Assembly (NCBI GenBank): GCA_037968655.1
Contig: JBBKVW010000010.1
Span: 1-12,615 of the forward strand
Length of the DNA: 12,615 bases
Source of the DNA: CAISIP01 sp037968655
GTDB taxonomy: Bacteria > Pseudomonadota > Gammaproteobacteria > Burkholderiales > Burkholderiaceae_C
Direction: 5' to 3'
The notes below the pieces were generated by a model, which saw only the letters and a program-made list of their open reading frames with translations, was not told the DNA's origin and made no database searches. The number at the start of each line of letters is the position of its first letter. Position 1 is the stretch's first letter. Shown one piece after another: positions 1 to 5,603 of this stretch. Position numbers and translations under genes: made by a program.

Positions 1-121
1 GCAGGGAGCCACACACCGTGGGCGACCGTGGGGGCAAACAGAGCGCCGCCGGGCCGCCCCAAGGCGCGACGGCCCCCTCGGGGGGCAGGGAGCCACACAC
101 CGTGGGCGACCGTGGGGGCAA
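1..121 (+). repeat. 84-bp-period in-frame direct repeat inside the acetoacetyl-CoA synthetase gene
   Basis: Bases 1-37 recur identically at 85-121, a period of 84 bp or exactly 28 codons, so the frame is kept. Each copy reads REPHTVGDRGG in the synthetase frame. The space between the copies holds the structured GC repeat (43-86). The first copy touches the window edge, so more units may lie upstream. Confidence 0.93.
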
Positions 122-872
122 CATCTGGTGGTGCAACATTTCCGGCGGCACCGACTTTGCCGGCGCGTTCATTGGCGGCAACCGCGAACTGGCACAGGTT
201 CCCGGGCAGATGCAATGCCGCCTGCTGGGCTGCGCGGTACAGGCCTGGGACGAGGACGGCAAGCCGATGCTGGACGCGGTTGGCGAACTGGTGTGCACCG
301 AACCGATACCGTCGATGCCGCTGTATTTCTGGGGCGACACCGACAACAAGCGCTATCTGTCGAGCTACTTCGACATGTACCCGGGCGTCTGGCGCCATGG
401 AGACTGGCTCAAGATCGGCGCCGACGGGGGCTGCGTCATCTATGGGCGATCAGACGCCACGATCAACCGCCATGGACTGCGCATGGGCACCAGCGAGCTG
501 TACAGCGCGGTCGAGGCGCTGGACGACGTGCTCGACTCGATGGTGGTGGACCTGGAATACCTGGGACGCGACAGCTATATGCCCTTGTTTGTCGTGTTGC
601 GCGAGGGCCTGGTGCTCGACGCGGCCTTGCGCGCGCGCATCAACCAGTCGATCCGGACGGCCTTGTCACCACGATTCGTACCCAACGATATTTTTCAGGT
701 GGCGGAGATTCCCCGTACCTTGTCGGGCAAAAAGCAGGAGCTGCCAATCAAAAAGCTGCTGCTGGGCCAGCCACTGGAGAAAGTGGTGAACCGGGAGGCG
801 ATGGCCAATCCCGCTTGTCTGGATTGGTATGTGCAGTTTGCGCGTTCGCGCCAGGCTATGACCAAGCCTTAG
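3..872 (+). CDS. Acetoacetyl-CoA synthetase, C-terminal part (5' end outside window)
   Basis: This enzyme of the ANL (acyl-CoA synthetase) superfamily joins acetoacetate to CoA using ATP; it is cytosolic and acts in ketone-body or polyhydroxybutyrate metabolism. The frame is open to the left edge, so the N-terminal roughly 60% is missing here. Visible family marks are IWWCNISGGTDFAGAF (from 123, with SGGTD at 141-155), HGDW near 402-413, YGRSDATINRHGLRMG near 441-488, and RTLSGKKQELPIKK, where the SGK lysine (729-731) is the expected catalytic lysine of the mobile C-terminal domain. The stop is TAG at 870-872. The oddity is upstream of IWWCN: codons 3-122 encode no known part of this family but two copies of REPHTVGDRGG separated by a GC-rich structured repeat, all in frame. 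The GTG codons at 18 and 102 belong to this repeat and are unlikely starts. A rearranged, non-functional gene is possible, but the frame and downstream motifs are intact. Confidence 0.88.
   Translation, partial: REPHTVGDRGGKQSAAGPPQGATAPSGGREPHTVGDRGGNIWWCNISGGTDFAGAFIGGNRELAQVPGQMQCRLLGCAVQAWDEDGKPMLDAVGELVCTEPIPSMPLYFWGDTDNKRYLSSYFDMYPGVWRHGDWLKIGADGGCVIYGRSDATINRHGLRMGTSELYSAVEALDDVLDSMVVDLEYLGRDSYMPLFVVLREGLVLDAALRARINQSIRTALSPRFVPNDIFQVAEIPRTLSGKKQELPIKKLLLGQPLEKVVNREAMANPACLDWYVQFARSRQAMTKP
43..119 (+). repeat. Structured GC-rich repeat element, copy 1 (in the synthetase frame)
   Basis: The order of parts is: stem arm GCGCC (43-47), loop GCCGGGCCGCCCCAA (48-62), stem arm GGCGC (63-67), hairpin GCCCCC-TCG-GGGGGC (72-86), CAG (86-88), 23 variable bases, and GTGGGGGC (112-119). 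A partial unit, CAG-N23-GTGGGGGC, precedes it at 2-35. Copy 2 near 2717 has the same loop, hairpin and tail but a different, still self-complementary, stem. The translation is AGPPQG..APSGG, the same frame as in copy 2. No transposase is present in the window. Confidence 0.85.
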
Positions 873-879
873 CGCCGGG

Positions 880-1200
880 CTATTTGTCGAGCTGGTGCAG
901 GCTGATCAGGCTCATCAACGCCGAGACGACTTCCGGCTTGAAGCCAACGCGGGTCTTGCCCAAACCGTCGCCGCCATTCAAGACCAGTTTTTCGATGTAT
1001 TCAACGCAATCGCGGCTGCCCCAAAAGGCAGTGATCGCCTTGGCGATGCGTTCATGGTGACTGGCCACGATGGCCATCGCGTTGTCGATGCCGACCTGGC
1101 GCGGCAATTCATGCAGGGGCATCGGCCTTGTGTCCTGATCGTCCGCGTCCCATTTGAGGGTCGGAAAACCGAGGGATTCGTTTTTGCCCGACGTAGCCAT
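880..1200 (-). CDS. Small protein of unknown function (106 aa)
   Basis: I do not recognise this protein. It is 106 residues long and soluble-looking, with no signal peptide or membrane segment. Its middle, around residues 38-72, looks helical and amphipathic (NAMAIVASHHERIAKAI, then DCVEYIEKLVL), and a Gly-rich turn (NGGDGLGKTR) precedes a second helix near the C terminus. NGGDGLGKT resembles a P-loop only superficially and I do not call it one. The ATG start is well supported: AGGAG lies at 1207-1211 (read on the minus strand), 6 nt from the ATG. The gene converges on the acetoacetyl-CoA synthetase gene with a 7-nt gap (873-879) and diverges from the glutaryl-CoA dehydrogenase gene. The good ribosome-binding site and shared base composition suggest a real gene. 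Confidence 0.72.
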   Translation of the reverse strand: MATSGKNESLGFPTLKWDADDQDTRPMPLHELPRQVGIDNAMAIVASHHERIAKAITAFWGSRDCVEYIEKLVLNGGDGLGKTRVGFKPEVVSALMSLISLHQLDK

Positions 1201-1448
1201 CGTTGTCTCCTGATGCTGAAAGGGCCCTGAACCTGCTGGTGCCCTGGTAGTCCTTGTACACCTGAATTATCAGCCATGAGAACATGCCCGGCGTTTCAAC
1301 TTTCGCCGTCGGGGTTACCGATGTGCTCGAGTTGTAGCCGGCTGGCAGTTGCAACGCGCTGCCAATCGTGCGCGGCGACCCTGCATTTGTCCGTCAGCGG
1401 CCAAGCCACTACGATCAGGGCCTCACCAAACGATAGAGGAGCATCACG
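1201..1448. promoter_or_regulatory. Divergent intergenic region carrying two ribosome-binding sites
   Basis: This 248-bp gap must hold promoters for the 106-aa gene (leftward) and the glutaryl-CoA dehydrogenase gene (rightward). The dehydrogenase has a clear AGAGGAG Shine-Dalgarno at 1435-1441, 7 nt before its ATG. The leftward gene has AGGAG at 1207-1211. I find no convincing -35/-10 pair and no strong operator dyad. No regulator gene of the LysR type, often found beside gcdH in proteobacteria, is present next to it here. Confidence 0.5.
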
Positions 1449-2645
1449 ATGGCCCACGCCGCATTCAATTGGCAGGATCCCTTTTTGCTGGAGTCCCAGC
1501 TGAGCGACGACGAGCGCATGGTGCGCGATGCGGCGGCAGCCTATTGCCAGGACAAGCTGTTGCCGCGCGTGACCGAGGCGTTTCGCAATGGCACGACCGA
1601 CGTGGCGATATTTCGCGAGATGGGCGAACTCGGCCTGCTCGGGCCCACCATTTCCGAGCAATACGGCGGACCGGGCCTGAACTACGTCGCCTACGGGCTG
1701 ATCGCACGCGAAGTAGAACGTGTCGACTCGGGCTATCGCTCGATGATGAGCGTGCAGTCCTCGCTGGTCATGGTGCCGATCAACGAGTTCGGCACCGATG
1801 AACAAAAACAGAAGTACCTGCCCAAGCTGGCCAGCGGCGAGTTGATCGGCTGCTTCGGCCTGACCGAGCCCGACCATGGTTCGGATCCGGGCTCGATGGC
1901 AACCCGCGCCCACAAGGTGGCTGGCGGCTACAAGCTGAGCGGCTCCAAGATGTGGATCTCCAACAGCCCGCTGGCCGATGTCTTCGTTATCTGGGCCAAG
2001 GAGGTGTCCGAGTCCGGCCAGGTCGGGCCGATCCGCGGCTTCGTACTGGACAAGGGCGCCAAGGGGTTGTCGGCGCCGGAGATCCACGGCAAGGTCGGCT
2101 TGCGCGCGTCGATCACCGGCGAGGTTGTCATGGACGGTGTGTTCTGCCCGGAAGAGAACGCCTTCCCTGAAGTGCAAGGGCTCAAGGGCCCGTTCACTTG
2201 CCTCAATTCGGCCCGCTACGGCATTGCCTGGGGCGCGCTGGGTGCGGCCGAAGACTGCTGGTTCCGGGCGCGCCAGTACACGCTGGACCGCAAGCAGTTC
2301 GGCCGCCCGCTGGCAGCCAATCAGCTGGTACAGAAAAAACTGGCCGACATGCAGACCGAAATCGCGCTGGGCCTGCAGGGCTGCCTGCGGCTGGGCCGCA
2401 TGAAGGACGAGGGCACGGCGTCGGTGGAGCTCACCTCGATCCTGAAGCGCAATTCCTGCGGCAAGTCGCTGGATATCGCCCGCCTGGCGCGCGACATGAT
2501 GGGTGGCAACGGCATCTCGGACGAATTCGGCGTGGCCCGGCACCTGGTGAACCTGGAAGTAGTCAACACCTATGAAGGCACGCACGACATCCATGCGCTG
2601 ATCCTGGGCCGCGCCCAGACCGGCATTGCGGCCTTTGCGAACTGA
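1449..2645 (+). CDS. gcdH: Glutaryl-CoA dehydrogenase
   Basis: This FAD enzyme oxidises and decarboxylates glutaryl-CoA to crotonyl-CoA in lysine, tryptophan and glutarate breakdown, passing electrons to electron-transfer flavoprotein. It has 398 residues, full length for the family. It carries the acyl-CoA dehydrogenase N-terminal helical domain, the middle beta domain (CFGLTEPDHGSDPGSM at about 135-150, KMWISNSPLADVFVIWA at about 167-183), and the C-terminal domain (ARYGIAWGALGAAE at about 255-268, MMGGNGISDEF at about 350-360). Catalytic Glu376 lies in NTYEGTHDIHALILGR, and Arg97 in GYRSMMSVQSSLVM is the family's substrate-carboxylate arginine, which separates glutaryl-CoA dehydrogenases from other acyl-CoA dehydrogenases. 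The ATG follows a strong AGAGGAG at 7 nt spacing. The CoA-transferase frame opens 1 nt after the stop, so the two are probably co-transcribed. Confidence 0.95.
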   Translation: MAHAAFNWQDPFLLESQLSDDERMVRDAAAAYCQDKLLPRVTEAFRNGTTDVAIFREMGELGLLGPTISEQYGGPGLNYVAYGLIAREVERVDSGYRSMMSVQSSLVMVPINEFGTDEQKQKYLPKLASGELIGCFGLTEPDHGSDPGSMATRAHKVAGGYKLSGSKMWISNSPLADVFVIWAKEVSESGQVGPIRGFVLDKGAKGLSAPEIHGKVGLRASITGEVVMDGVFCPEENAFPEVQGLKGPFTCLNSARYGIAWGALGAAEDCWFRARQYTLDRKQFGRPLAANQLVQKKLADMQTEIALGLQGCLRLGRMKDEGTASVELTSILKRNSCGKSLDIARLARDMMGGNGISDEFGVARHLVNLEVVNTYEGTHDIHALILGRAQTGIAAFAN

Positions 2646-2646
2646 C

Positions 2647-4026
2647 ATGGCAGGATCGAAGGACACGCCGGTGCCGAGCCCCGGATCGGGCGGGAGCCCG
2701 ATACGCACGGGGGCCCAATTTCCCGCCGGGCCGCCCCAAGGGAAATTAGCCCCCTCGGGGGGCAGTGAGGACACGCCAGTGCCGAGCGTGGGGGCCCTAT
2801 CCCATCTGAAGGTGCTGGATTTATCGCGCGTTCTCGCCGGCCCGTGGTGCGCCCAGATGCTGGCCGACATGGGCGCCGACGTGGTCAAGGTCGAGCGGCC
2901 CGGCGCCGGCGACGATACGCGGCATTGGGGTCCGCCCTTCATGCCCGATGCCGATGGCAACGACACCACGCAATCGACCTACTTCAACAGCGCCAACCGC
3001 AACAAGCGCTCGCTGACGCTGGACATGTCGCGGCCCGAAGGCCAGGCGCTGGTGCGCCAGATGGCCGAGCGCAGCGACATCCTGGTCGAGAACTTCAAGG
3101 TCGGCGGCTTGAAGGCTTATGGACTGGACTACGACAGCCTCAAGGGCCTGAATCCGCGCCTGATCTACTGCTCGATCACCGGTTTCGGCCAGAACGGCCC
3201 CTACGCCGAACGCGCCGGCTACGACCTGATGATCCAGGCCATGAGCGGCATGATGAGCATCACCGGGCGCGCCGACGACCAGCCCGGTGGTGGACCGCTA
3301 CGTGTCGGCGTGGCGCTGACCGACCTGTTCACCGGCGTCTATGCGACGGCCGCCATCCTGGCCGCGCTGGAAGTGCGCAACCGCACCGGCCAGGGCCAGC
3401 ATATCGACATGGCGCTGCTGGACGTGGGCATGTCCACACTGGCCAACCAGGCCAGTGGCTATCTGAATACCGGCAAGGTGCCGCAGCGCCAGGGCAACAG
3501 CCATCCCAGCCTGGCGCCGTATCAGGATTTCCCGACCCGTGACGGCGCGATGCTGCTGGCGATCGGAAACGACGGCCAGTTCGCGCGCTTTTGCAAGGCC
3601 GCCGGCAAACCCGAGTGGAGCGTCGACCCGCGCTTTGCCGGCATGTCGGGGCGGGTGAAGAACCGCACCGTGCTGATCCCGCTGATGGAGCAGGTCACGC
3701 GCGAGCGCGACAGCGCAGACTGGATTGCGCTGCTGGAAGACAAGGCCGTGCCCTGCGGCCCGATCAACGACCTGGCCCATGCCTTTGCCGACCCGCAGGT
3801 ACAGGCGCGCGGCCTGATCGTGAGCCAGCCGCGCGCCGACGCGCTGGTGGCGCAGGACGGCATCGCGGCGATCCGCAGCGTGGCCAGCCCCCTGCGCCTG
3901 GCCGACTATCCGCCGGTGCTGCGGCGCCCGCCCCCGGCGCTGGGCGAGCACAGCGACGAGGTGCTGGCCGAACTGGGGCTCGATGTCCAGGCCATCGCGG
4001 CGCTGCGGGGCTCCGGCATCGTCTGA
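2647..4026 (+). CDS. Class III (CaiB/BaiF) CoA-transferase, probably succinyl-CoA:glutarate CoA-transferase
   Basis: Family III CoA-transferases move CoA between carboxylic acids through an aspartyl-CoA thioester. Pairing with glutaryl-CoA dehydrogenase makes glutarate the likely acceptor, feeding glutaryl-CoA to the neighbour; the substrate is inferred from context only. Family features are GALSHLKVLDLSRVLAGPW at the start of the conserved domain, ADVVKVERPGAGDDTR, LVENFKVGGLKAYGLDY, YCSITGFGQNGPYAERAGYD, and GQGQHIDMALLDVGMS, where the Asp encoded at 3421-3423 is the probable nucleophile. The start is uncertain. The ATG at 2647 is 1 nt after the gcdH stop, has no Shine-Dalgarno, and gives 459 aa with a 47-residue Pro/Gly-rich N-terminal extension encoded by the structured repeat. 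The in-frame GTG at 2788 gives 412 aa, near the usual family length, but also lacks a well-placed Shine-Dalgarno. A TTG at 2626 overlaps gcdH and is less likely. Confidence 0.88.
   Translation: MAGSKDTPVPSPGSGGSPIRTGAQFPAGPPQGKLAPSGGSEDTPVPSVGALSHLKVLDLSRVLAGPWCAQMLADMGADVVKVERPGAGDDTRHWGPPFMPDADGNDTTQSTYFNSANRNKRSLTLDMSRPEGQALVRQMAERSDILVENFKVGGLKAYGLDYDSLKGLNPRLIYCSITGFGQNGPYAERAGYDLMIQAMSGMMSITGRADDQPGGGPLRVGVALTDLFTGVYATAAILAALEVRNRTGQGQHIDMALLDVGMSTLANQASGYLNTGKVPQRQGNSHPSLAPYQDFPTRDGAMLLAIGNDGQFARFCKAAGKPEWSVDPRFAGMSGRVKNRTVLIPLMEQVTRERDSADWIALLEDKAVPCGPINDLAHAFADPQVQARGLIVSQPRADALVAQDGIAAIRSVASPLRLADYPPVLRRPPPALGEHSDEVLAELGLDVQAIAALRGSGIV
2651..2795 (+). repeat. Structured GC-rich repeat element, copy 2 (5' end of the CoA-transferase frame)
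   Basis: The full unit spans 2717-2795: stem arm AATTTCCC (2717-2724), loop GCCGGGCCGCCCCAA (2725-2739), arm GGGAAATT (2740-2747), hairpin GCCCCC-TCG-GGGGGC (2749-2763), CAG (2763-2765), 22 variable bases, and GTGGGGGC (2788-2795). A preceding partial unit (2651-2714) ends in CACGGGGGC and carries an extra 7-bp hairpin, ATCGGGC/GCCCGAT (2685-2691 with 2696-2702). A 22-bp direct repeat (2658-2679 and 2766-2787, 19 of 22 identical, period 108 bp or 36 codons) encodes DTPVPS twice. The loop is identical to copy 1 although the closing stem is entirely different. Confidence 0.85.
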
Positions 4027-4190
4027 AACTGGCATTGGCACTGGAATCGGCTTGGGCTTGGGCTTGGGCTTGGGCTTGGGTTTCGATACGCGCTTGCCCA
4101 CGCAGCCACGGCCGGGTGTTCGAATGGCCAGGCGCGCGTGCCTGCGCATGGATACTTGCGACATGCTGACGCGAGTTGTGGACTCCTGAC
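4027..4190 (+). promoter_or_regulatory. Intergenic region between the CoA-transferase and MFS genes
   Basis: This 164-bp gap contains the hexanucleotide tract and about 106 bp of unique sequence. I see no clear terminator and no well-matched sigma-70 promoter, and no good Shine-Dalgarno before the MFS ATG (only a weak GTGGA around 4178-4182). The MFS gene may be read through from the gcdH operon or have its own unrecognised promoter. Confidence 0.35.
4031..4084 (+). repeat. Intergenic hexanucleotide tract (nine 6-bp units)
   Basis: The tract begins 5 nt after the CoA-transferase stop. It reads as nine hexamers in register: GGCATT, GGCACT, GGAATC, five perfect GGCTTG units (4049-4078), then GGTTTC. 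It is non-coding in the plus direction and lies 107 bp before the MFS start. Slippage would change the distance between the two genes by multiples of 6 bp. Any effect on expression is speculation. Confidence 0.9.
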
Positions 4191-5456
4191 ATGCGTGCCG
4201 AAGCCCAACGCAATTTGATCCTGGGCCTGTCCGTGGCCCAGCTGATCACCTGGGGCAGCGTGTTCTACACGTTCGCCTTGCTGATCGGTCCGATCGAGCA
4301 GGAACTGGGCATAGACCGGGCCCGCAGTTCGGTCGCGTTCAGCCTGGCCCTGTTGGCCGAGGGACTGTGCGCCTATGCCATCGGCCGCTGGATCGACCGC
4401 GGCCACGAACGGCTGGTCATGTCGCTCGGCTCCCTGCTGGTCGGGCTGTGCCTGGTGCTGCACGGCTTTGTCTCCAGCCTGGCTGGTTTCTATGCGGTCT
4501 GGACGGCGCTGGGCGTGGCCATGGCGGCGACGCTGTACGCGCCGGTGTTTGCCGTGGTGACGCGGCGCTTTCCAAACGACTTTCGGCGCGCCATCGTCAC
4601 CATGACCTTTCTTGGCGGCCTGGCCAGCACGGTGTTCATACCGTTGACGGCCTGGCTGATCGCGCACTGGGGTTGGCGTGGCGCGCTGTGGAGCCTGGCC
4701 AGTTTGCAGTTTCTGGTCTGCCTGCCTATCCATGGCAAGCTGTTGCGCAACGCGCCGCGCAGCGGTTCGGTTGCGACGGCAGCGGGAACAGGAACAGGAA
4801 CGGGTGCAAGTGCAAGTGCAAGTGCAAGTGCAAGTGCCACCGCGCCGGTTGCCCTGGGCGGTTTGCTGCGAAGCACTCCCTTCTTGATGGTGGGCGTTTT
4901 CATCGTGCTGTTCATGGCTGTCACCGCCGCCTTGCCCGCCCATCTGGTGAGCCTGCTGCGCGAACGGGGCATGTCCGAGACCTGGGCCATTGCGGTCCCG
5001 GCCAGCATCGGCGTGATTCAGGTGCTGGGCCGCCTGCTGCTGTATTTTTTCGAGCACCGCTTCGACGTGCATGCCGCAAACCGCTTCATACCCTGCCTGA
5101 TTCCGCTGGGCCTTGCCTGCCTGCTGCTGGCACCCGTGCTGGGCAGCGGGTCGGCGGCGTTGGCGCTGGTATTGCTGTTCGTGCTGTTGTTTGGCGCCGG
5201 CAACGGCATGCTGACCATCGTCAAGGGCACGGCGATCGCGCAGTATGTGAGCCGTGAACATGTGGCCAGCCTGAACGGCGCGCTGGGCGTTCCGCTGGCG
5301 CTGGCACGATCCAGCGCGCCGCTGGTGATGGGACTGCTGTGGCAGCCGCAGGTGGGATATCGCTATGGCCTGTGGTTGATGCTGGGCATGAGCATCGTGG
5401 CCATCGCCATGCTGCTGCTGGCTCAGCGCAGGGTGCGGGCCAGTGCGGCGACTTGA
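4191..5456 (+). CDS. Major facilitator superfamily transporter
   Basis: This inner-membrane secondary transporter of 421 residues from the ATG at 4191 shows about 12 hydrophobic segments. TM1 is around residues 8-32 (NLILGLSVAQLITWGSVFY). A segment with GRWIDRGHERLVMSLGSLLVG matches the MFS loop 2-3 signature region. The two six-helix halves are separated by a hydrophilic cytoplasmic linker at about residues 180-225. The linker contains a low-complexity run, GTGTGTGASASASASASA (residues 199-216), encoded by a hexanucleotide tract. The substrate is unknown. Its position behind gcdH and the CoA-transferase suggests a dicarboxylate such as glutarate, but that rests on context only. A TTG at 4176 would add five residues and is less likely. 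The 3' end faces the glycine-zipper gene. Confidence 0.85.
   Translation: MRAEAQRNLILGLSVAQLITWGSVFYTFALLIGPIEQELGIDRARSSVAFSLALLAEGLCAYAIGRWIDRGHERLVMSLGSLLVGLCLVLHGFVSSLAGFYAVWTALGVAMAATLYAPVFAVVTRRFPNDFRRAIVTMTFLGGLASTVFIPLTAWLIAHWGWRGALWSLASLQFLVCLPIHGKLLRNAPRSGSVATAAGTGTGTGASASASASASATAPVALGGLLRSTPFLMVGVFIVLFMAVTAALPAHLVSLLRERGMSETWAIAVPASIGVIQVLGRLLLYFFEHRFDVHAANRFIPCLIPLGLACLLLAPVLGSGSAALALVLLFVLLFGAGNGMLTIVKGTAIAQYVSREHVASLNGALGVPLALARSSAPLVMGLLWQPQVGYRYGLWLMLGMSIVAIAMLLLAQRRVRASAAT
4785..4838 (+). repeat. Coding hexanucleotide tract in the MFS central linker
   Basis: Nine hexamers lie in exact codon register: GGAACA twice, GGAACG, GGTGCA, AGTGCA four times, AGTGCC. They encode (GT)3-GA-(SA)5. 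Because the unit is two codons, slippage would lengthen or shorten the cytoplasmic linker by dipeptides without breaking the frame. The tract has the same unit count (nine), total length (54 bp) and design as the intergenic tract at 4031-4084. Confidence 0.92.
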
Positions 5457-5510
5457 GATGCGTGGCAGGGCGCCTGTACTGGACTAAGGGGGTGCGGCTT
5501 GGCCGGCGCC

Positions 5511-5528
5511 AAAAGGGCCCAATGGCCC
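5511..5528 (-). terminator. Possible intrinsic terminator for the glycine-zipper gene
   Basis: Read on the minus strand, GGGCC-ATTG-GGCCC is followed directly by TTTT. The stem is only 5 bp and the T run only four bases. It lies about 75 nt past the stop of the minus-strand gene. Confidence 0.35.
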
Positions 5529-5557
5529 GGCCCGGCGGACTCCCGAGTCGACCGCTG

Positions 5558-5603
5558 CCGCAACCGCTTGGCCGATCAGCGGGGAGCGATCAAGCGGTTG
5601 CGG
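5558..5603. terminator. 13-bp perfect inverted repeat between convergent genes
   Basis: CCGCAACCGCTTG (5558-5570) and CAAGCGGTTGCGG (5591-5603) are perfectly complementary around a 20-nt spacer. The right arm ends on the base before the stop codon of the minus-strand glycine-zipper gene (5604-5606), and the MFS stop is about 100 nt to the left. Position and stem strength suit a bidirectional transcription end or mRNA-protecting hairpin, but no U run follows on either strand, so classical intrinsic termination is not shown. Confidence 0.5.

Noticed and set aside
1..121. Direct repeats with a spacer, resembling a small CRISPR array.
   Set aside because: Only two copies are visible, they lie within a coding frame, the period is an exact codon multiple, and the spacer is a hairpin element also present elsewhere. 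No cas genes are in the window.
18..872. GTG at 18 as a true start of a short acetoacetyl-CoA synthetase.
   Set aside because: The frame is open to the left edge and the GTG is part of the repeat. The visible part covers only the C-terminal region of a family of about 650 residues.
1296..2969. Long minus-strand open frame (557 codons) over gcdH.
   Set aside because: High GC content creates long antisense frames. GcdH on the plus strand has all catalytic residues and a strong Shine-Dalgarno.
3298..4164. Minus-strand 288-codon frame with a PKPKPKP run over the CoA-transferase gene.
   Set aside because: It is a shadow of the real gene. The PK run is just the hexanucleotide tract read backwards, and no ribosome-binding site or family resemblance is seen.
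5511..5540. A third, decayed copy of the structured GC repeat on the minus strand.
   Set aside because: Only CCGCCGGGCCG matches the loop; the rest of the loop, the G/C hairpin and the GTGGGGGC tail are missing.
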